From positions 17,719,822 to 17,783,821 of the forward strand of contig CM077827.1 in NCBI GenBank assembly GCA_039720395.1: a stretch of DNA of 64,000 nt, in the 5' to 3' direction. The position numbers and the translations under genes are program-made. Source of the DNA: Liquidambar formosana (lineage: Eukaryota > Streptophyta > Magnoliopsida > Saxifragales > Altingiaceae). The notes under the pieces were generated by a model. That model was not told where the DNA came from. It saw only the letters and a program-made list of their open reading frames with translations, and searched no databases. Every line of letters begins with the position of its first letter. Within the stretch, counting starts at the first letter, position 1. Shown piece by piece: positions 9,971 through 22,500 of the stretch.

Positions 9971-12900
9971 GTGAAGACTAAAGGCGCTTTGTGTCACTTT
10001 GTAACTAAGTATGGGTCATTTGGTTGTAATAGAGTGCTGGCTTGGACTCGTGACTCGTCAGGTCGTTTGATAAGAGGAAGTACCGAACAAGACCTCGCCA
10101 TGGATGATATTTTTGCATTGAATAACCCGGCTACACCTGAGGGGACATCTGTTTCTGGGACTCCTGTGGATCCACGGAGGATTGAGAGGTTATTGAATGA
10201 CATACTTGGGAAGTTAGAAGAGGTATCAGTGAAGTCTGAAACCGCAATAAGAATGGCACAAGAGATCAACAACCGAACCCCTGTCCTCATCCACAATTTT
10301 CCTACAGATCATGCCATACCCGACACTCAAGTCCCCATTGTCCAAAATCAATCCAACCCATCTGCCCAAGCTGGAGGCCAAGCCCAAAATCCACCACTTC
10401 CACATGCTCAATCATCGCCCCAGAATCCACCACCCCCATATACTCAACCTCCACTACAAAACATCCCCATTTACACCCAATTATCCACTTTCATCCCCAC
10501 CACTGAAAATCCTCCTATGAGTGATGACCAAAAGATGATGGCTGTAAGGATGTTGGCTTTGGAGAAGACTTTAAAGGGTATTCGCCGTGCAGATGATTTT
10601 GTGGATATACACACTCTTTCTCTCTTCCCTCAAGCGAGATTGCCGACTTCATTCAAGATGCCAGAATTACAGAAGTTTGATGGAACGGGTTGCCCTAAGA
10701 CTCACTTGAAAATGTATGTCCGAGCAATGCGACCTCGTGGTGCTTCCGAGGAGTTGATGGCCCAATTATTCCATGAATCACTTAGCACTTCATTGCTGCA
10801 TTGGTTTCTGAGCTTGGATGAGTCAAAGACTAGAACATGGGAAGACGTGTGCAGAGAATTCACCGATCACTACAAGTACAACACGGAGGTTGATGTGACA
10901 AGGAGAGACTTGGAGACTACCAAACAGGCGGCAAATGAATCTTTCTCTTCCTACATCACTAGGTGGAGGAAGAAAGCTTCTAAAATGTTTGATAGGCCTA
11001 ATGAAGAAGAACAGATACAAATGGTGGTCAAGAACCTATTGCCTATATATCACAAACACTTGTTCGCTCCTCACTTCCCCACTTTCAAAGCTCTGATTAG
11101 TTCTGGGACACAAGTGGAAGATGCCATAACTGATGGCACCCTTAAAGTTGAAGATCCTTCAAGGTTTCGTCGGATAGGGAACAATGGAAAGGCACCCGCT
11201 GAAGTGAATGCAATCGTTCCACAACAGCCATGGAACATTGGCAACAATTCTACTCCTCGTCAATTCTCTGATTTGTATGCACCACTGGACAAGGTTTATG
11301 AAAGATTGAAAGCAAAGGGCATCCTCAAACCTCTAGACCCAATACCTCCACCAAATCCATTGCCTAAGTGGTACAACGAAAATGAGTACTGCCATTTCCA
11401 CCAATCCAAAGGCCATAGAACAGATCGTTGTATCCGTCTCAGACATGAAATACAAGACCTCATTGACAAGAAGATCATAGGCCCACCTACTCCTCCTAAC
11501 CGTCCCAATGTCACTCAAAATCCTTTGCCATCCCACAATCCATCCCCTACTTCTAATGTCAATGCAATAGAAGATTCACCTTATCCACCTCGACCCATTC
11601 ACCATTACACCACTTTGCCTATGAGTCTCACCAAAGTATTTCACCATTGCAAGAAAAGAGGCCTTATCACTCCCCTTCCACTCCAGCTTTCACTTGTCCC
11701 TGAGCCATCATTTTGCCTATACCATAGAAAATCTGGCCATGATATTGAGGATTGCACCTTGCTAAAGAAAGTGGTCCAAGACTTGATCGACAAGGGAATT
11801 CTGATAGTTCCACAGCCGAATCCATGTGAAATGCCTAGATTGTTGCCCACCCTACATGAAGAGAACATGCAAGAGATTGATATGCTAGAATGGGCAAGTC
11901 CCGAGAAGAAGCCTATGGGGAAAGAAAAGGTTGTTGAAAAGGAAGTGCCAAAGAAACAGAATAAGCCTCGGAAGTCATTTCAGCAACAGTTGAAGGAAAG
12001 GTATGATGCTGGAGACCCTGAAGTGGGTTTATTGGGGGAACCATCTGGGAAGTTTGACTTCTATGTTCTCTACACCGCACCACCTCCAATAACCATTCCT
12101 GTTCGTGCAACCAGATGGGGAAATCCATGGGAAGATGAGCAACCAACAAAGAAATCCCCAGTCCATGCAACCGGATGGGGAAAGTCCTTGAAAGAAGAAC
12201 GGCCGACAGAAAAGTCTCTAATGCAAGAGGTAGATATGCTTGAATGGGGAGACATCATGGGTGAAACCTGTAGCGATGAAATAAATGATCTATGGGCAGA
12301 CTTTGAAGAAGTTGACTACTTGACTAGGGGCGGTCGTCATTTCAAACCATCCTACCTTGAGAATGAAAATCCGGTGGAAGCACTAGAGAAGGGGCAAAGA
12401 CCTGAAATCTACGATGAAGAGGATGAAGTCCTAAAGCAATTGAAAAAGACTCAAGCCAACATTACCATATGGGGATTGCTTATGGCTTCTCTCAAGCACC
12501 ATCAGACTATGCTTAAACTCTTGAACCATGTCCAAGTACCCATCGATACTTCACCGAAAGGATTGGTGAGTTTTATAACCCCTATCGAGAAAACAGCTAC
12601 CATAATCTTCACGGAAGCTGATTTACCAAAAGGGAGGAGAGATCATGTGCAAGCTTTGAACATAACTGTTGATACCTTAGGGAAACGGGTTCCCACCGCC
12701 CTTATTGACAATGGTTCTGCTTTGAATGTGTGTCCACTTCGTACTGCTACATCTCTTGGGTTGGGACCTACAGATTTTGTGCCATCTGGGCAATCAGTGA
12801 GAGTATATGACAATACAAGAAGGGAGGTAATTGGTATGGTGACCTTACCATTAATCATAGGACTGGCATAGTTCGAGGTTGAATTCCAAGTTCTCGATGT

Positions 12901-13798
12901 TCCTGCCTGTTTCAATCTCTTGCTAGGCCGACCGTGGATCCATCCAAATGGGGCCATCCCATCGTCCTTGCACCAAAAAGTTAAGTTCCCCTACAAAGGA
13001 TCTATTGTAACCCTACAAGGAGACTATGAACTCGCTGTTAGTCAAATGTCAAGAATCCCCATTTGTGAGATCAAGCACGATCCTTCAGATATGCCGTTGT
13101 CAGGGTTTGAATATGTGCAGGTTATCAGCTCAACACCTGCAGGTAGAGAACTTATCCCACTAGACTTCTCACTACATGGGAACTTGTGTGTTGCTGAAAT
13201 CATGAAGATCATGGGTTTCTTTCCTAGCATGGGAATGGGACTAAGGCACCGAGGAATTTCAGAGCTAATTAAGCACCAGTCAGCCTTACATACCTTTGGC
13301 TTGGGATATAAGCCAACACAAGCAGATTACAAGAAACAAGCGCGGCTGAGAAAAGAGAAAGAAATTGCTAAAGCTCGTGGACACACTGTTATTCATCCGC
13401 TTAATCCTTACAAGCCAACCTTGAATGGGTGCTTTGTGAAAGAGGGGGAAGATTTCCCATATTGTGGTTTTCCGGAGCCTACTTATGTGGAATCCATTGG
13501 AGCTAGAGTCCCAGGGTTCGAGATCTTCTTTGAAACCGAGTGGTATCCGATCACAGCAACCATGGTTGAGGATTCTGCAATAGATAGCGACAGAGAAGAA
13601 GAGGATTGGGCAGACAGCATGGATTCCGAGGTTATGGGCCGATTGTTTTCAGAATGTGTGCTAGCCATCGAATATTGTGAAGAGGATCCAGTTCCAGCAT
13701 TCCAGATAGTCAGCGAGCCACTTCAGAATTGGTACACCAAAGGATCTCCCGTTCTTATTCCAAAGAAAGAAGAGTCTAAGCCAGTAGAGGATATGTAG
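9971..13798 (+). pseudogene. gag-pro: Tat-A gag and protease
   Basis: One frame runs from 9971 to the stop at 13796-13798 with a single internal stop, TAG at 12869-12871. The family usually has Gln at this point, so CAG-to-TAG is likely. The true gag start may be the ATG near 10100 (MDDIFALNN), since residues before it look like leader. A proline/glutamine-rich segment lies at about residues 105-175. The retrotransposon gag core (KFDGTGCPKTHL ... RTWEDVCREF) is at about residues 235-300. Two knuckle-like motifs, CHFHQSKGHRTDRC and CLYHRKSGHDIEDC, are at about 11390 and 11714. The retropepsin site IDNGSALN is near 12705, followed by LLGRPWIH. Gag packages RNA; the protease would process the polyprotein. 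Confidence 0.9.
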
Positions 13799-13942
13799 GT
13801 TTTCTTTTGAGTCTTGAGTCAGCAAACAATCTGTCTTTGTTTAAGTATTTCATTTGTTGAGTCATTTAGAGTTGTCGTAAATGTTGTTTTGTTGTTTCAG
13901 AGTCTTCAATTAGTGATTGGTACTTTCTTTGTTTTCTCGCAG
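13795..13942 (+). other. Predicted intron between PRO and RT
   Basis: The donor AT|GTAGGT (GT at 13795) and the acceptor TTTTCTCGCAG (AG at 13941-13942) bound a T-rich 148 bp segment. Splicing removes the TAG at 13796 and joins two bases of one codon to one base of the next, leading in frame into the RT reading frame. The alternative acceptor at 13900 would meet a TAG at 13911. A spliced intron between PRO and RT is a known peculiarity of Ogre/Tat elements. Confidence 0.75.
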
Positions 13943-15565
13943 AGATTATATCCATTGTCTTCGCGCCTTTTTGTCTCTTAATGTGTGTGGCATGGAAATA
14001 GACCCTAGAGATGCTGATATCCCTCCTGAGCTCATTGAACAAAGGAATAAAGGGATAGTACAGCTAATTACAGAAGAACTAGAATCAATTAATCTAGGGA
14101 CGAATGAATTGCCAAAAATAATTAAAATTGGTACAACACTTTCCCCTTCTGAAAAAGAGCAATTGGTTGAGTTGTTGAGAGAGAATCTTGAAGCGTCCGC
14201 CTGGTCTTATGAAGATATGCCCGGAGTAGACACAGATATAGTGCAGCATCACATTCCAACCAATCCTGACATGAAGCCTGTTAAGCAGAAGTTGAGGAGA
14301 ATGAAGCCTGAATTGGCATTGAAGATAAAGGAAGAGGTGATCAAGCAGATAGAGGCTAAGTTCCTTAAGGTCGTGGAGTACCCTGAATGGCTTGCAAATA
14401 TAGTACCAGTTCCAAAGAAGGATGGCAAAGTGCGTATGTGTGTAGACTTTCGTGATTTGAATAAGGCATGCCTTAAGGATGACTTTCCACTACCACACAT
14501 TGACGTGTTAGTCGATAGTACCGCAGGACACGCTCTTCTTTCTTTCATGGATGGTTTCTTATGTTACAATCAGATCAAGATGGCACCAGAAGATATGGAG
14601 AAAACGTCCTTCATCACTCAGTGGGGGACCTATTGTTACAAAGTAATGCCATTCGGGTTAAAGAATGCAGGGGCGACTTATCAGAGAGCTGCTACCACCT
14701 TGTTGCATGACATGATACACAAAGAGGTCGAAGTTTACGTCGACGACATGATTGTCAAGTCAAAAGATAGGGAAGGACATGTGGCTGTGCTCAGAAAGTT
14801 CTTCGATCGAATCATAAAGTACAAGCTTCGCCTCAACCCTCAAAAATGTGCTTTTGGAGTCACTGCGGGAAAGCTGCTAGGTTTCATGATAACACAGAGG
14901 GAAATTGAAGTGGATCTAAGCAAGATCAAGGCCATTTTGGAGATGCCGCCGCCCAAGAATGAGAAGGAAATCCGAGGTTTCCTAGGAAGATTGCAGTACA
15001 TAAGCCGGTTCATAGCCCAACTCACTACCATCTGTGAGCCTGTTTTCAAGCTACTAAAGAAAGGAGAATCGAAGGAATGGAACGAAGAGTGCCAGAAAGC
15101 TTTTGAAGCCATTAAACGCTACTTAAGCAATCCACCGATACTGGTTCCACCTAGAGAAGGAGAGCTGCTGTTAATGTACTTGACCATTACAGAAACTGCT
15201 ATGGGGTAATGCTTGCACAATACTTGGAAGAGTCGAGGAAAGAGAATGCCATCTACTATCTGAGTAAGAAAATGACAGACTATGAGGTGAACTACAACGC
15301 TGTGGAAAAGACTTGCGTGGCATTGGTGTGGGCTTCTCAAAAACTCCGCCATTACATGCTATCTTTCCAGGTGTTCCTCATTAGTCGCATGGATCCACTC
15401 AAATATTTACTTGAAAAGCCAATGTTGACCTATCGTACTGCGCAGTGGTTAATGTTGTTATCTGAATTCGATATTAAATATGTGGTACAGAGCTCGATAA
15501 AAGGGAGAGTCATTTCAGAACACTTAGCCAAGAATCCAGTTTCAGTAGGAGATGGCATTGAATAA
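13943..15565 (+). pseudogene. pol: Tat-A reverse transcriptase and RNase H
   Basis: The Ty3-type RT copies element RNA into DNA, and its RNase H removes the RNA strand. Visible RT motifs are KKDGKVRMCVDFRDLN (about 14416), FMDGFLCYNQIKMA (about 14546), MPFGLKNAGATYQRA (about 14646) and the catalytic YVDD (about 14735). The frame shifts at 15203-15209, where one base is missing inside TAMG-MLAQ; the RNase H part continues in the new frame (YYLSKKMTDYEVNYNAVEK) to 15565. The TAA at 15563-15565 lies in the same frame as the next domain and is explicable as CAA-to-TAA. Functional copies would be one open polyprotein. Confidence 0.92.
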
Positions 15566-15586
15566 GGGTTCCCTGATGAGGATATA

Positions 15587-17331
15587 TTGGAGATAGAAAA
15601 GAAGCCATGGAAAGTCTACTTCGACGGGGCTGCAAATAAAAGGGGTTTCGGCATCTTGTTGATTTCTCCTGATGACGCCCATACCTCTCTGGCAATGAAG
15701 TTAGGGTTCGAAGCCACAAACAACATCACCGAATATGAAGCTTGCATTCTAAGGTTGGAAGCAGCCTTAGAGTTGGGAGTTGAGGAATTAGAAGTGTACG
15801 GAGACTGGGCCTTAATCATCTGCCAAATCAGAGGAGAATGGAAGACTCGAGACGAGAAGTTGTTACCCTATCATGCTTATCTAGAAGCACTCACCAAAGA
15901 ATTTGACAAAATAGAGTTCCACTATTTATTAAGAGTAAAGAATCGCTTTGCTGATGCTCTTGCTACACTTGCGTCCATGGTGGAAATCCCAGAAGGCGGA
16001 AATGTTCATCCACTCGTGATTGAAAGAAGAAAAGAACCGGTATACTGTTGCAGTGTTCAGAATAGTCAAGTAACAGATGGGCGTCCATGGTTCTATGACA
16101 TCCAGAGGTTCGTAGAGAAAAGGAAATATCCTGAAGGAGCTTCGAAGGTTGACAGGCATACCCTGAGAAGATTGGCTACCCGCTACATCATGTGCGGAGG
16201 AAAGCTATACAGACGATCCTATAACGGTATCCACTTGCTCTGTGTGACGGAAGAAGAAGCTCAAAGAATAATTGAAGAGATACATGAAGGAGCAGGGGCA
16301 CCTCACATGAATGGGTATATGCTAGCTAAGAAGATTGCTCATCTCGGTTACTATTGGACCACCATGGAAAGAGATTGTCATCTACATGTCAAGAAGTGCC
16401 ATAATTGTCAAATCTTTGCCAATGCTCAGCACCTTCCATCGATGCCTTTGAATACTATGTCATCCCCTTGGCCCTTTTCAACTTGGGGAATAGATATCAT
16501 TGGAAAGATCCATCCTAAGTCAAAGGAAGGTCATGAGTTTATCTTGGTGGCAATAGATTACTTCACTAAGTGGGTAGAGGCGAAGTCCTACAAAACCTTG
16601 GGGTCAAAGCAAGTGGCCCATTTCATTAAGACCCACATTATTTGTCGATATGGGGTTCCACATGAGATCATATCAGATAATGGACAACACTTCCGAGGCG
16701 AGGTAGAAGAGATCTTACAGAAGTACAGCATCCGAGTTCACAAGTCTTCCCCTTATAGGTCGCAGACAAATGGAGCAGTTGAAGCAGCTAACAAGAATGT
16801 GAAGAATATGCTACAGAAGTCGGCTAAGAAGTACAATGACTGGTCAGAAAGGTTGCCACTCGTCTTATGGGGTTATCGCACTTCAATCAGATCTTCCACG
16901 GGTGCTACACCGTATTCATTGGTTTATGGCATGGAAGCAGTTCTCCCAATCGAGTTGGAAATTCCTTCTCTTAGAGTAATAATGGAAGATCAACTATCTG
17001 AAGTGGAATGGTAAAAAATAGATATGATGAGCTAGTTCTACTTGATGAAAGGCGTTTAAATGCTTTGTACCATGTCCAAGGTTATCAGCGTAGAATAGCT
17101 AGAGCTTTCAACAAGCGCGTCAAGGATCGTGGCTTGAAAGATGGAGACATAGTGTTGAAGGAAATCCGCGCGCCTATCTTTGATCCAAGGGGCAAGTTCA
17201 AGCCTAACTGGGGTGGACCTTACATCATAAAGGAGATATTTCCAAGAGGAGCAGTTCGATTGATGGATTTGGATGGAATAGAGTTCTCTCAACCAACCAA
17301 TTTAGATCAACTCAAGAGATACCATGTGTAA
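15587..17331 (+). pseudogene. pol: Tat-A second RNase H (aRH) and integrase
   Basis: The first ~125 residues are a second RNase H of the archaeal-like type (VYFDGAANKRGFG, NITEYEACI, then RVKNRFADALA), the hallmark of the Tat clade. Integrase follows: the HHCC zinc domain (H-x-H before MNGYMLAKK, then CHNC at about 16290-16410), and the core with D in WGIDIIG (about 16491), D in SDNGQHF (about 16677) and E in NGAVEAAN (about 16780). A one-base deletion at about 17010 moves the C-terminus into the frame 17008-17331, which carries GPYIIKEI. There is no chromodomain, as expected outside the chromoviruses. Integrase inserts the cDNA, producing the 5 bp duplication. Confidence 0.92.
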
Positions 17332-17414
17332 AGCTTGATAGGTTGAAAACCCGTAAGGGCGGCCTAGGCAAAAGAAAAGCATGAACTACGAGGGCCTGAT
17401 TCTCCATCATTCAA

Positions 17415-17445
<31 letters not shown>

Positions 17446-17758
17446 GAACAAAAAAAAAAAAAGAAATAAAAGAAAGAAGAAAAAAAAAAGAAAAGAAAAG
17501 AAAAGAAGAAAATGTTTACAAACATGATGGAGATACGTAGGCAGCCCATAAAGTTACCTTGGGTGCGGTCCAATTGAAAAAAAAAAAAGAAAAGAAACAA
17601 GGGGCATGACAATGTATAAAGCAATTCATAAATCAAAGTTAATTGTTTGATGGCAATTCATTTAAAACTATAGAAATTGATAATAGTTTTATTTGTAATA
17701 ATTGCAAGTCTCGAAGGACTATTATTGTGCTTAACATGCTTAAAATTCAAAAAGGTTG
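17332..17758. other. A-rich convergent intergenic region
   Basis: No gene is seen. There are long A runs (about 17419-17510 and 17575-17600). The region separates the end of pol on the plus strand from the end of the antisense gene on the minus strand, so it may supply transcript ends to both. Confidence 0.5.
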
Positions 17759-19017
17759 CTAGTTCCTTGCTCTCTGGGAAGTCTTCTTTGTTCTAGTAGT
17801 CTTGTTCGCTTTGGTGTCATCCTCCCTTGACCTCTTTGTACTCCCCAGTGAAGGAATCCCAATCAACTCAGCTACTTGAGCCCTCATTGTTGTTTCTTTG
17901 TGGCCAATGTGTTCAGATAACCATTTCTTGTATTCCTTGCTAAGCTCATAAGGTCCACCAGTGTTTGGTACTAAGGTAGCGGAGTTCCAGCTATTCCATC
18001 TGTCCTCCATCCATTTGACCAGAGATTGAGAAACAGGTTGAACGGGGTGAACTTGCCTTGAATTTGTCTGGGTGGTACTTGCTTGATCGTTTGGAATTGA
18101 TTGAACTGCACCAAATTGCCGAAGGATTCGAGATGGCCAGTAAAAAGAAGTGGCTTTCAAGCCCATCAACTTGACAAGTGTACAGCCTACAGTTTGCAGG
18201 AGCACCTTTTCGTCACACTTCTAGTGAGGCACGTGCCAACAGATAGATCGCCATGAGGTGTGGTACAGCATACTAAGCCATTCGTCAGGAGAAGCATCTG
18301 GCGGGAATTCAGGAACACGCAGACGGAAGTGCTGAGGCCCATAATTTACAACATGAGGAGATGATAAGAGGTTTAACCGCTCTAGCAACCACATATGAAG
18401 AAGGAGGGGGTTGCCCTCAAAGTTCGCCTCAAACCGATCCTGTACCTTTTCTAGCCCATTGAGAGTTTCCGCTAGAACCATTGGAATTATGTTTCAGGAC
18501 TTGGAAAGAGGAGTTACAAGCTCACAAATTTCAATTGGAACAAACAACGTACCATTGGTGATGAGAAACCTCCCAATCAAGCAGAAAGCTAAGGCGTGCT
18601 GACGCGGTCGAGACAAAGGCAGCCCACATAACCTCCCAAGGGGCAGGAAAGATGTTGCTAGCTTGTTCAAATCTACCATGTTGTCTTTTATAAAGGCTAT
18701 AGCATCGTGGGTAGAGATTTCCAGAAGAGAAGCAAAAGAAGAAACATAACCTTGTCGAAGGTATGGAAGGATAAAGAGCCCTGACGGTTGCACTCCGAAC
18801 AGCGCGCAAAATTCCTCATGGGTGGGGCAAATTTCATTGCGATGGAAACGGAAAACATGAAGCTCGGGATCCCAAAAGTAGCATAGAGCATTGTTCAATT
18901 TACCTTGACTTTGACGAGGGAATAGAGCGCGTCCAAGCCATAACTCTTGAAAACCCTTTTGTCTTCCTTACTCATGTTGTTGAAGCAAAGTGTCAAAAAG
19001 CTATCAAAAGTCTCCAT
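17759..19017 (-). pseudogene. Antisense gene 2 in Tat-A (DUF7745/PMD-like)
   Basis: It reads opposite to pol. The ATG is at 19017 (METFDSFLTLCF), 48 bp below a TATA box. A one-base shift near 18940 leads into a frame (FPRQSQGKLNNALCYFWDPE...) that runs unbroken to 17759 except for TGA at 18496-18494 and TAG at 18223-18221, both explicable by C-to-T change. The segment NALCYFWDPELHVFRF ... CPTHEEFCALFG resembles the N-terminus of the DUF7745/plant-transposon proteins that accompany PMD genes in plant repeats; this is recognition by eye. The C-terminus is Lys/Arg-rich (TKRSREDDTKANKTTRTKK), possibly a nuclear signal. It lies downstream of antisense gene 1 on the same strand with its own promoter. 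Function unknown. The nearest alternative is a second PMD paralogue. Confidence 0.7.
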
Positions 19018-19064
19018 GAATTGATGTTGAATGAATAATAATGGTTTAGGAACATGTGGGGGGT

Positions 19065-19217
19065 GTTTTTATAGGCCTTTAGGCTCAAATTTGAGTCCTA
19101 GAGGGATTAGAAGTCGAAAAAGTGTAAAAAAAGTCACAAAACGCGTAAACAGCAAAAGTGCTCGGGAGACCGGTTGAGGCCAACCGGTCCAACCGGTTGG
19201 GCCCAACCGGTCACCCG
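19065..19217 (-). promoter_or_regulatory. Promoter of antisense gene 2: ACCGGT array and TATA
   Basis: On the minus strand CTCGGGTGACCGGTTGGG opens an array whose sites (plus coordinates 19169, 19183, 19192, 19206) are spaced 14-9-14, exactly as in the Tat-A 3' LTR, and in the same orientation relative to the TATA box. TATAAAAAC (19073-19065) follows, then the ATG at 19017. Sequence between array and TATA is unlike the LTR, so only the array is shared. Confidence 0.65.
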
Positions 19218-19509
19218 AGGCCGTTTTTCCCGATTCCCTGTTTTGACCACTTTTGACCCCCGTATGCTCTGGAAGGCCAATTTTGACCATTTTGAGCTCA
19301 AATTGACTCATACTTGAGTCAAGAGTCATGAAATTCAACCAACAAGAAATAGATATCATAATTCAAAGGTGGGGAATGCATGAACTTGGTTTAAAAAGAA
19401 AGAACTTGAAAGATAACATAAATGCCCACATAGGCTTAATACAAGGATTTCACAAGTTAAGAGTTTCTAGATGCTTAAATTGAGTTTCTTAAACTTAAAA
19501 TAAGTGTCT

Positions 19510-22500
19510 TTAACGTTTCCTTGGTGGTTTCCTTCTCTTGCTTGGCCCTGCTTCTTCTGTTGATGGAGGAGGTGGTGGAGCCGCAGCTGGGTTGTACTGA
19601 GGGAAGGAATCAATCTGCAAGTTTCCAAGAAAATAGATGGTGTGAGTACCACCTTTTTTTTTTTAAAAGAGAAAACCAAAGATTTTCAAAAGTTTTTGAT
19701 TTGAGCTATTCTTACTGGGTGTGAGTGTTCGCCCACTCTATACGCCTCTTGCCTTGATAGGTTTAGGCTCATCCTCATCATGTCCCTCCTCATGCTGGCA
19801 TTGAGATTGATCCATTCTTGTGTATACCCAGCGGGTGTCTGTGAAGGGAAATTGGGTAAGAAATGCCTAATGAATAAGTTGGGGATTAAAAGAATCAAGT
19901 CAACCTTGAAACTTACAGTTTCATATCTAGGATCTATCTGAGGAACCTCATCCATCACGGGAGGTGCTATAGTCATGGGCACAATGTCGCCTCCTTGGTG
20001 CAGATCAATGGACCACCTAGGCCGTGGCAAAGGGGGCAGTGCGTCCCTATCCATGCCCTCATCATCACTATCCATATGCACCCCTGACACGCCTGAGGTC
20101 GAACCCACTGTGGAATGGTGACCACGTGCTCGCCGTCCCTGAAAAGAGTGGCATATAGTCAGCTAGGAAACACTTGCAAAGCATGTATGGGGTTGAGTAT
20201 GTACTTACCCCTACGGGTGGAACTCCTACTACCCTAGGAGGCATCAGATACCTCCTACAGAAACTCTCGTAGTTCCCATTCGGAACTATGAAGTCAATCG
20301 CATCCTTGCCTCGTATAGCTTTGATCAATTCGCGCCCCTACAAGGAGTTGGCATGTCTCATGTTCTTAGGTGGTGCCATAGGAACTACAGCTGCATTAAT
20401 GTTGCCCTTTACTTGGCGCCAAACTCTCTCTCCAAGATACTAGTAGCGGCCCATAGGACCTTCTAGAAGGATCCGCTTCTCTGTCATGTCTACACACCTG
20501 TGGCATTGCTCTTCATGGGCATACTCCCATTGTGCCCATGGATCCCAGTCCACCTAATTCATGAGTTGGTGTTAAGTGAAAGAATTGAAAAAGAAAAAGA
20601 AAAAGGGAAGATGGAGTTCAAAAGATAAAAGCTTTAGAGATTACCTTGTCAGCAGTAATGCAAGCCAGGAATGCCCTAGCATGGACATAGTCGTGCTTAT
20701 TGTCCACCGAATCACACCTATTGTCGATGTGATAATTGGACATCACAGGCCATGAGGGATCATTGTCAATGAGGGGAGGACGCTCAAACCCCAAGTACTC
20801 GTAGTACCAAATCTGTTTTCAAAAAGCAAATGAATTTCAAAAGAAAGTGATAATGTGTACTCATTGCAAATATTGTTAGAAAGGAAATTTGTGGGATGAC
20901 TTACCTCCCAGATAAAGGACATCCCGCAGTGGTTTGTGCTCACTCCACGTGATCTGTCGCTCATAGACCTATACAGTACAGCAAGAGCGGCGTTACCCCA
21001 GTTGTAATCGCCCATCCCCCAAACATCCTCCATGCAAGCAAGATGCCCTAAAGGAGCAATATCACCAGAGCTAGCAAAGAATATGCTAGACAACATATAT
21101 AGCATAAATGCTCGGGCAAGACAAGATGGATCTGCGGCATCCTCTTCCCTTTGATCGCCAAAATGAATCTTTAGCCAAGTTCGGCGCACTCCACCCCTTT
21201 GAACAGGTACCATGGTCTCGAGTTGTTCTAAGAGGTAATGGGGATCCCCGTGAGCATTCTCATAGTAAGATAATCTCCGCCCACTTAGGCGAAGTCCTGT
21301 GATAACAGTAAAGTCCATTGGGGTAAGAGTCATTTCCCCGAAACTGAAGTGAAAAGTGTTTGTGGTGTCCCACCACAACTCAGTAAGGGCCAGCAGCGCT
21401 TGTCTGTCCCTCTGCTCCACCCATAAAGCATTCAAAAAATCTCCAAAACCCGCATTAATTATGATCTTTTGGGTTTCGGGCTTCCGTGTGGCCATTTTGC
21501 GCCACCACTTGATCACTCCTCCAAGAGTGTGCCTCGTTCTATCTTCGAAATTTGGCTACAAAGAATAAAGGAAATCATGGAAATTGTTATTTTGAGTATT
21601 TGCTATGCTTAATGAATAACTCAAGAATGTTTAAATTCATGGTTTTTCAAGATTTTCAAAAGTTTGCACATAAGAAAAGAAAGTTTTTTTTGCAAAGGTA
21701 AGTGTTTCAAAAATCAAAGGTTAGCATTCAAAGAGAATACCCATGAGTTTTCCTTGGGTTGGTTAAAGCATTTGAAAAAAAAAAGAATGATTTTATTCTC
21801 TTGAGAATTTTATCAAACACTTGATGGGCATAGTTATGCCCACATGATTTTGAAAAGGAAAGTGTTTTAAAACTCATGGGTAAACCTCCTAGAGAATACC
21901 TTTGATGTTTTGTTTAAGAACTTTGAGCATTTGAAAAGCAAAAAGAATGATTTTATTCTCTTGAGAATTTTATCAAACACTTGGTAGGCCTAGTTATGCC
22001 CACATGATTTTTGTAAAGAAAAATGTTTTTAAACTCATGGGTAAACTCCTTGGAAAATATCTTTGATAGTTTGTTCAAGAACTTTTGGCATTTGAAAGCA
22101 AAAAGAATGATTTTATTCTCTTGGGAATTTTATCAAACACTTAGTGGGCATAGTTATGCCTACAAGGTTTTTTGTAAAGAAAAGAATTTCAAAATTCATG
22201 GGTTAGCATTCTAGAGAATGCTCTTGAGTTCACTTTTGATTATCTTGACTATTTGAAAGCAAAAAGAAAGATTTTATTCTCTTGGGAATTTTATCAAACA
22301 CTTGGTGGGCATAGTTATGCCTATGTTGGAAAATGAGGTCTTTGTATATGGAAAACTCCCAAAAGTTGTCAAAATAACAAGAACTCAATGCATTTCATTC
22401 ATAAGAATAGCAAATATTTAAAAGGAAACAATGAAATGAAAGAATAAGAATGAACTTGAAGGAGTTGGGAATTATCTTACCTCATTCATGGAATGGATGT

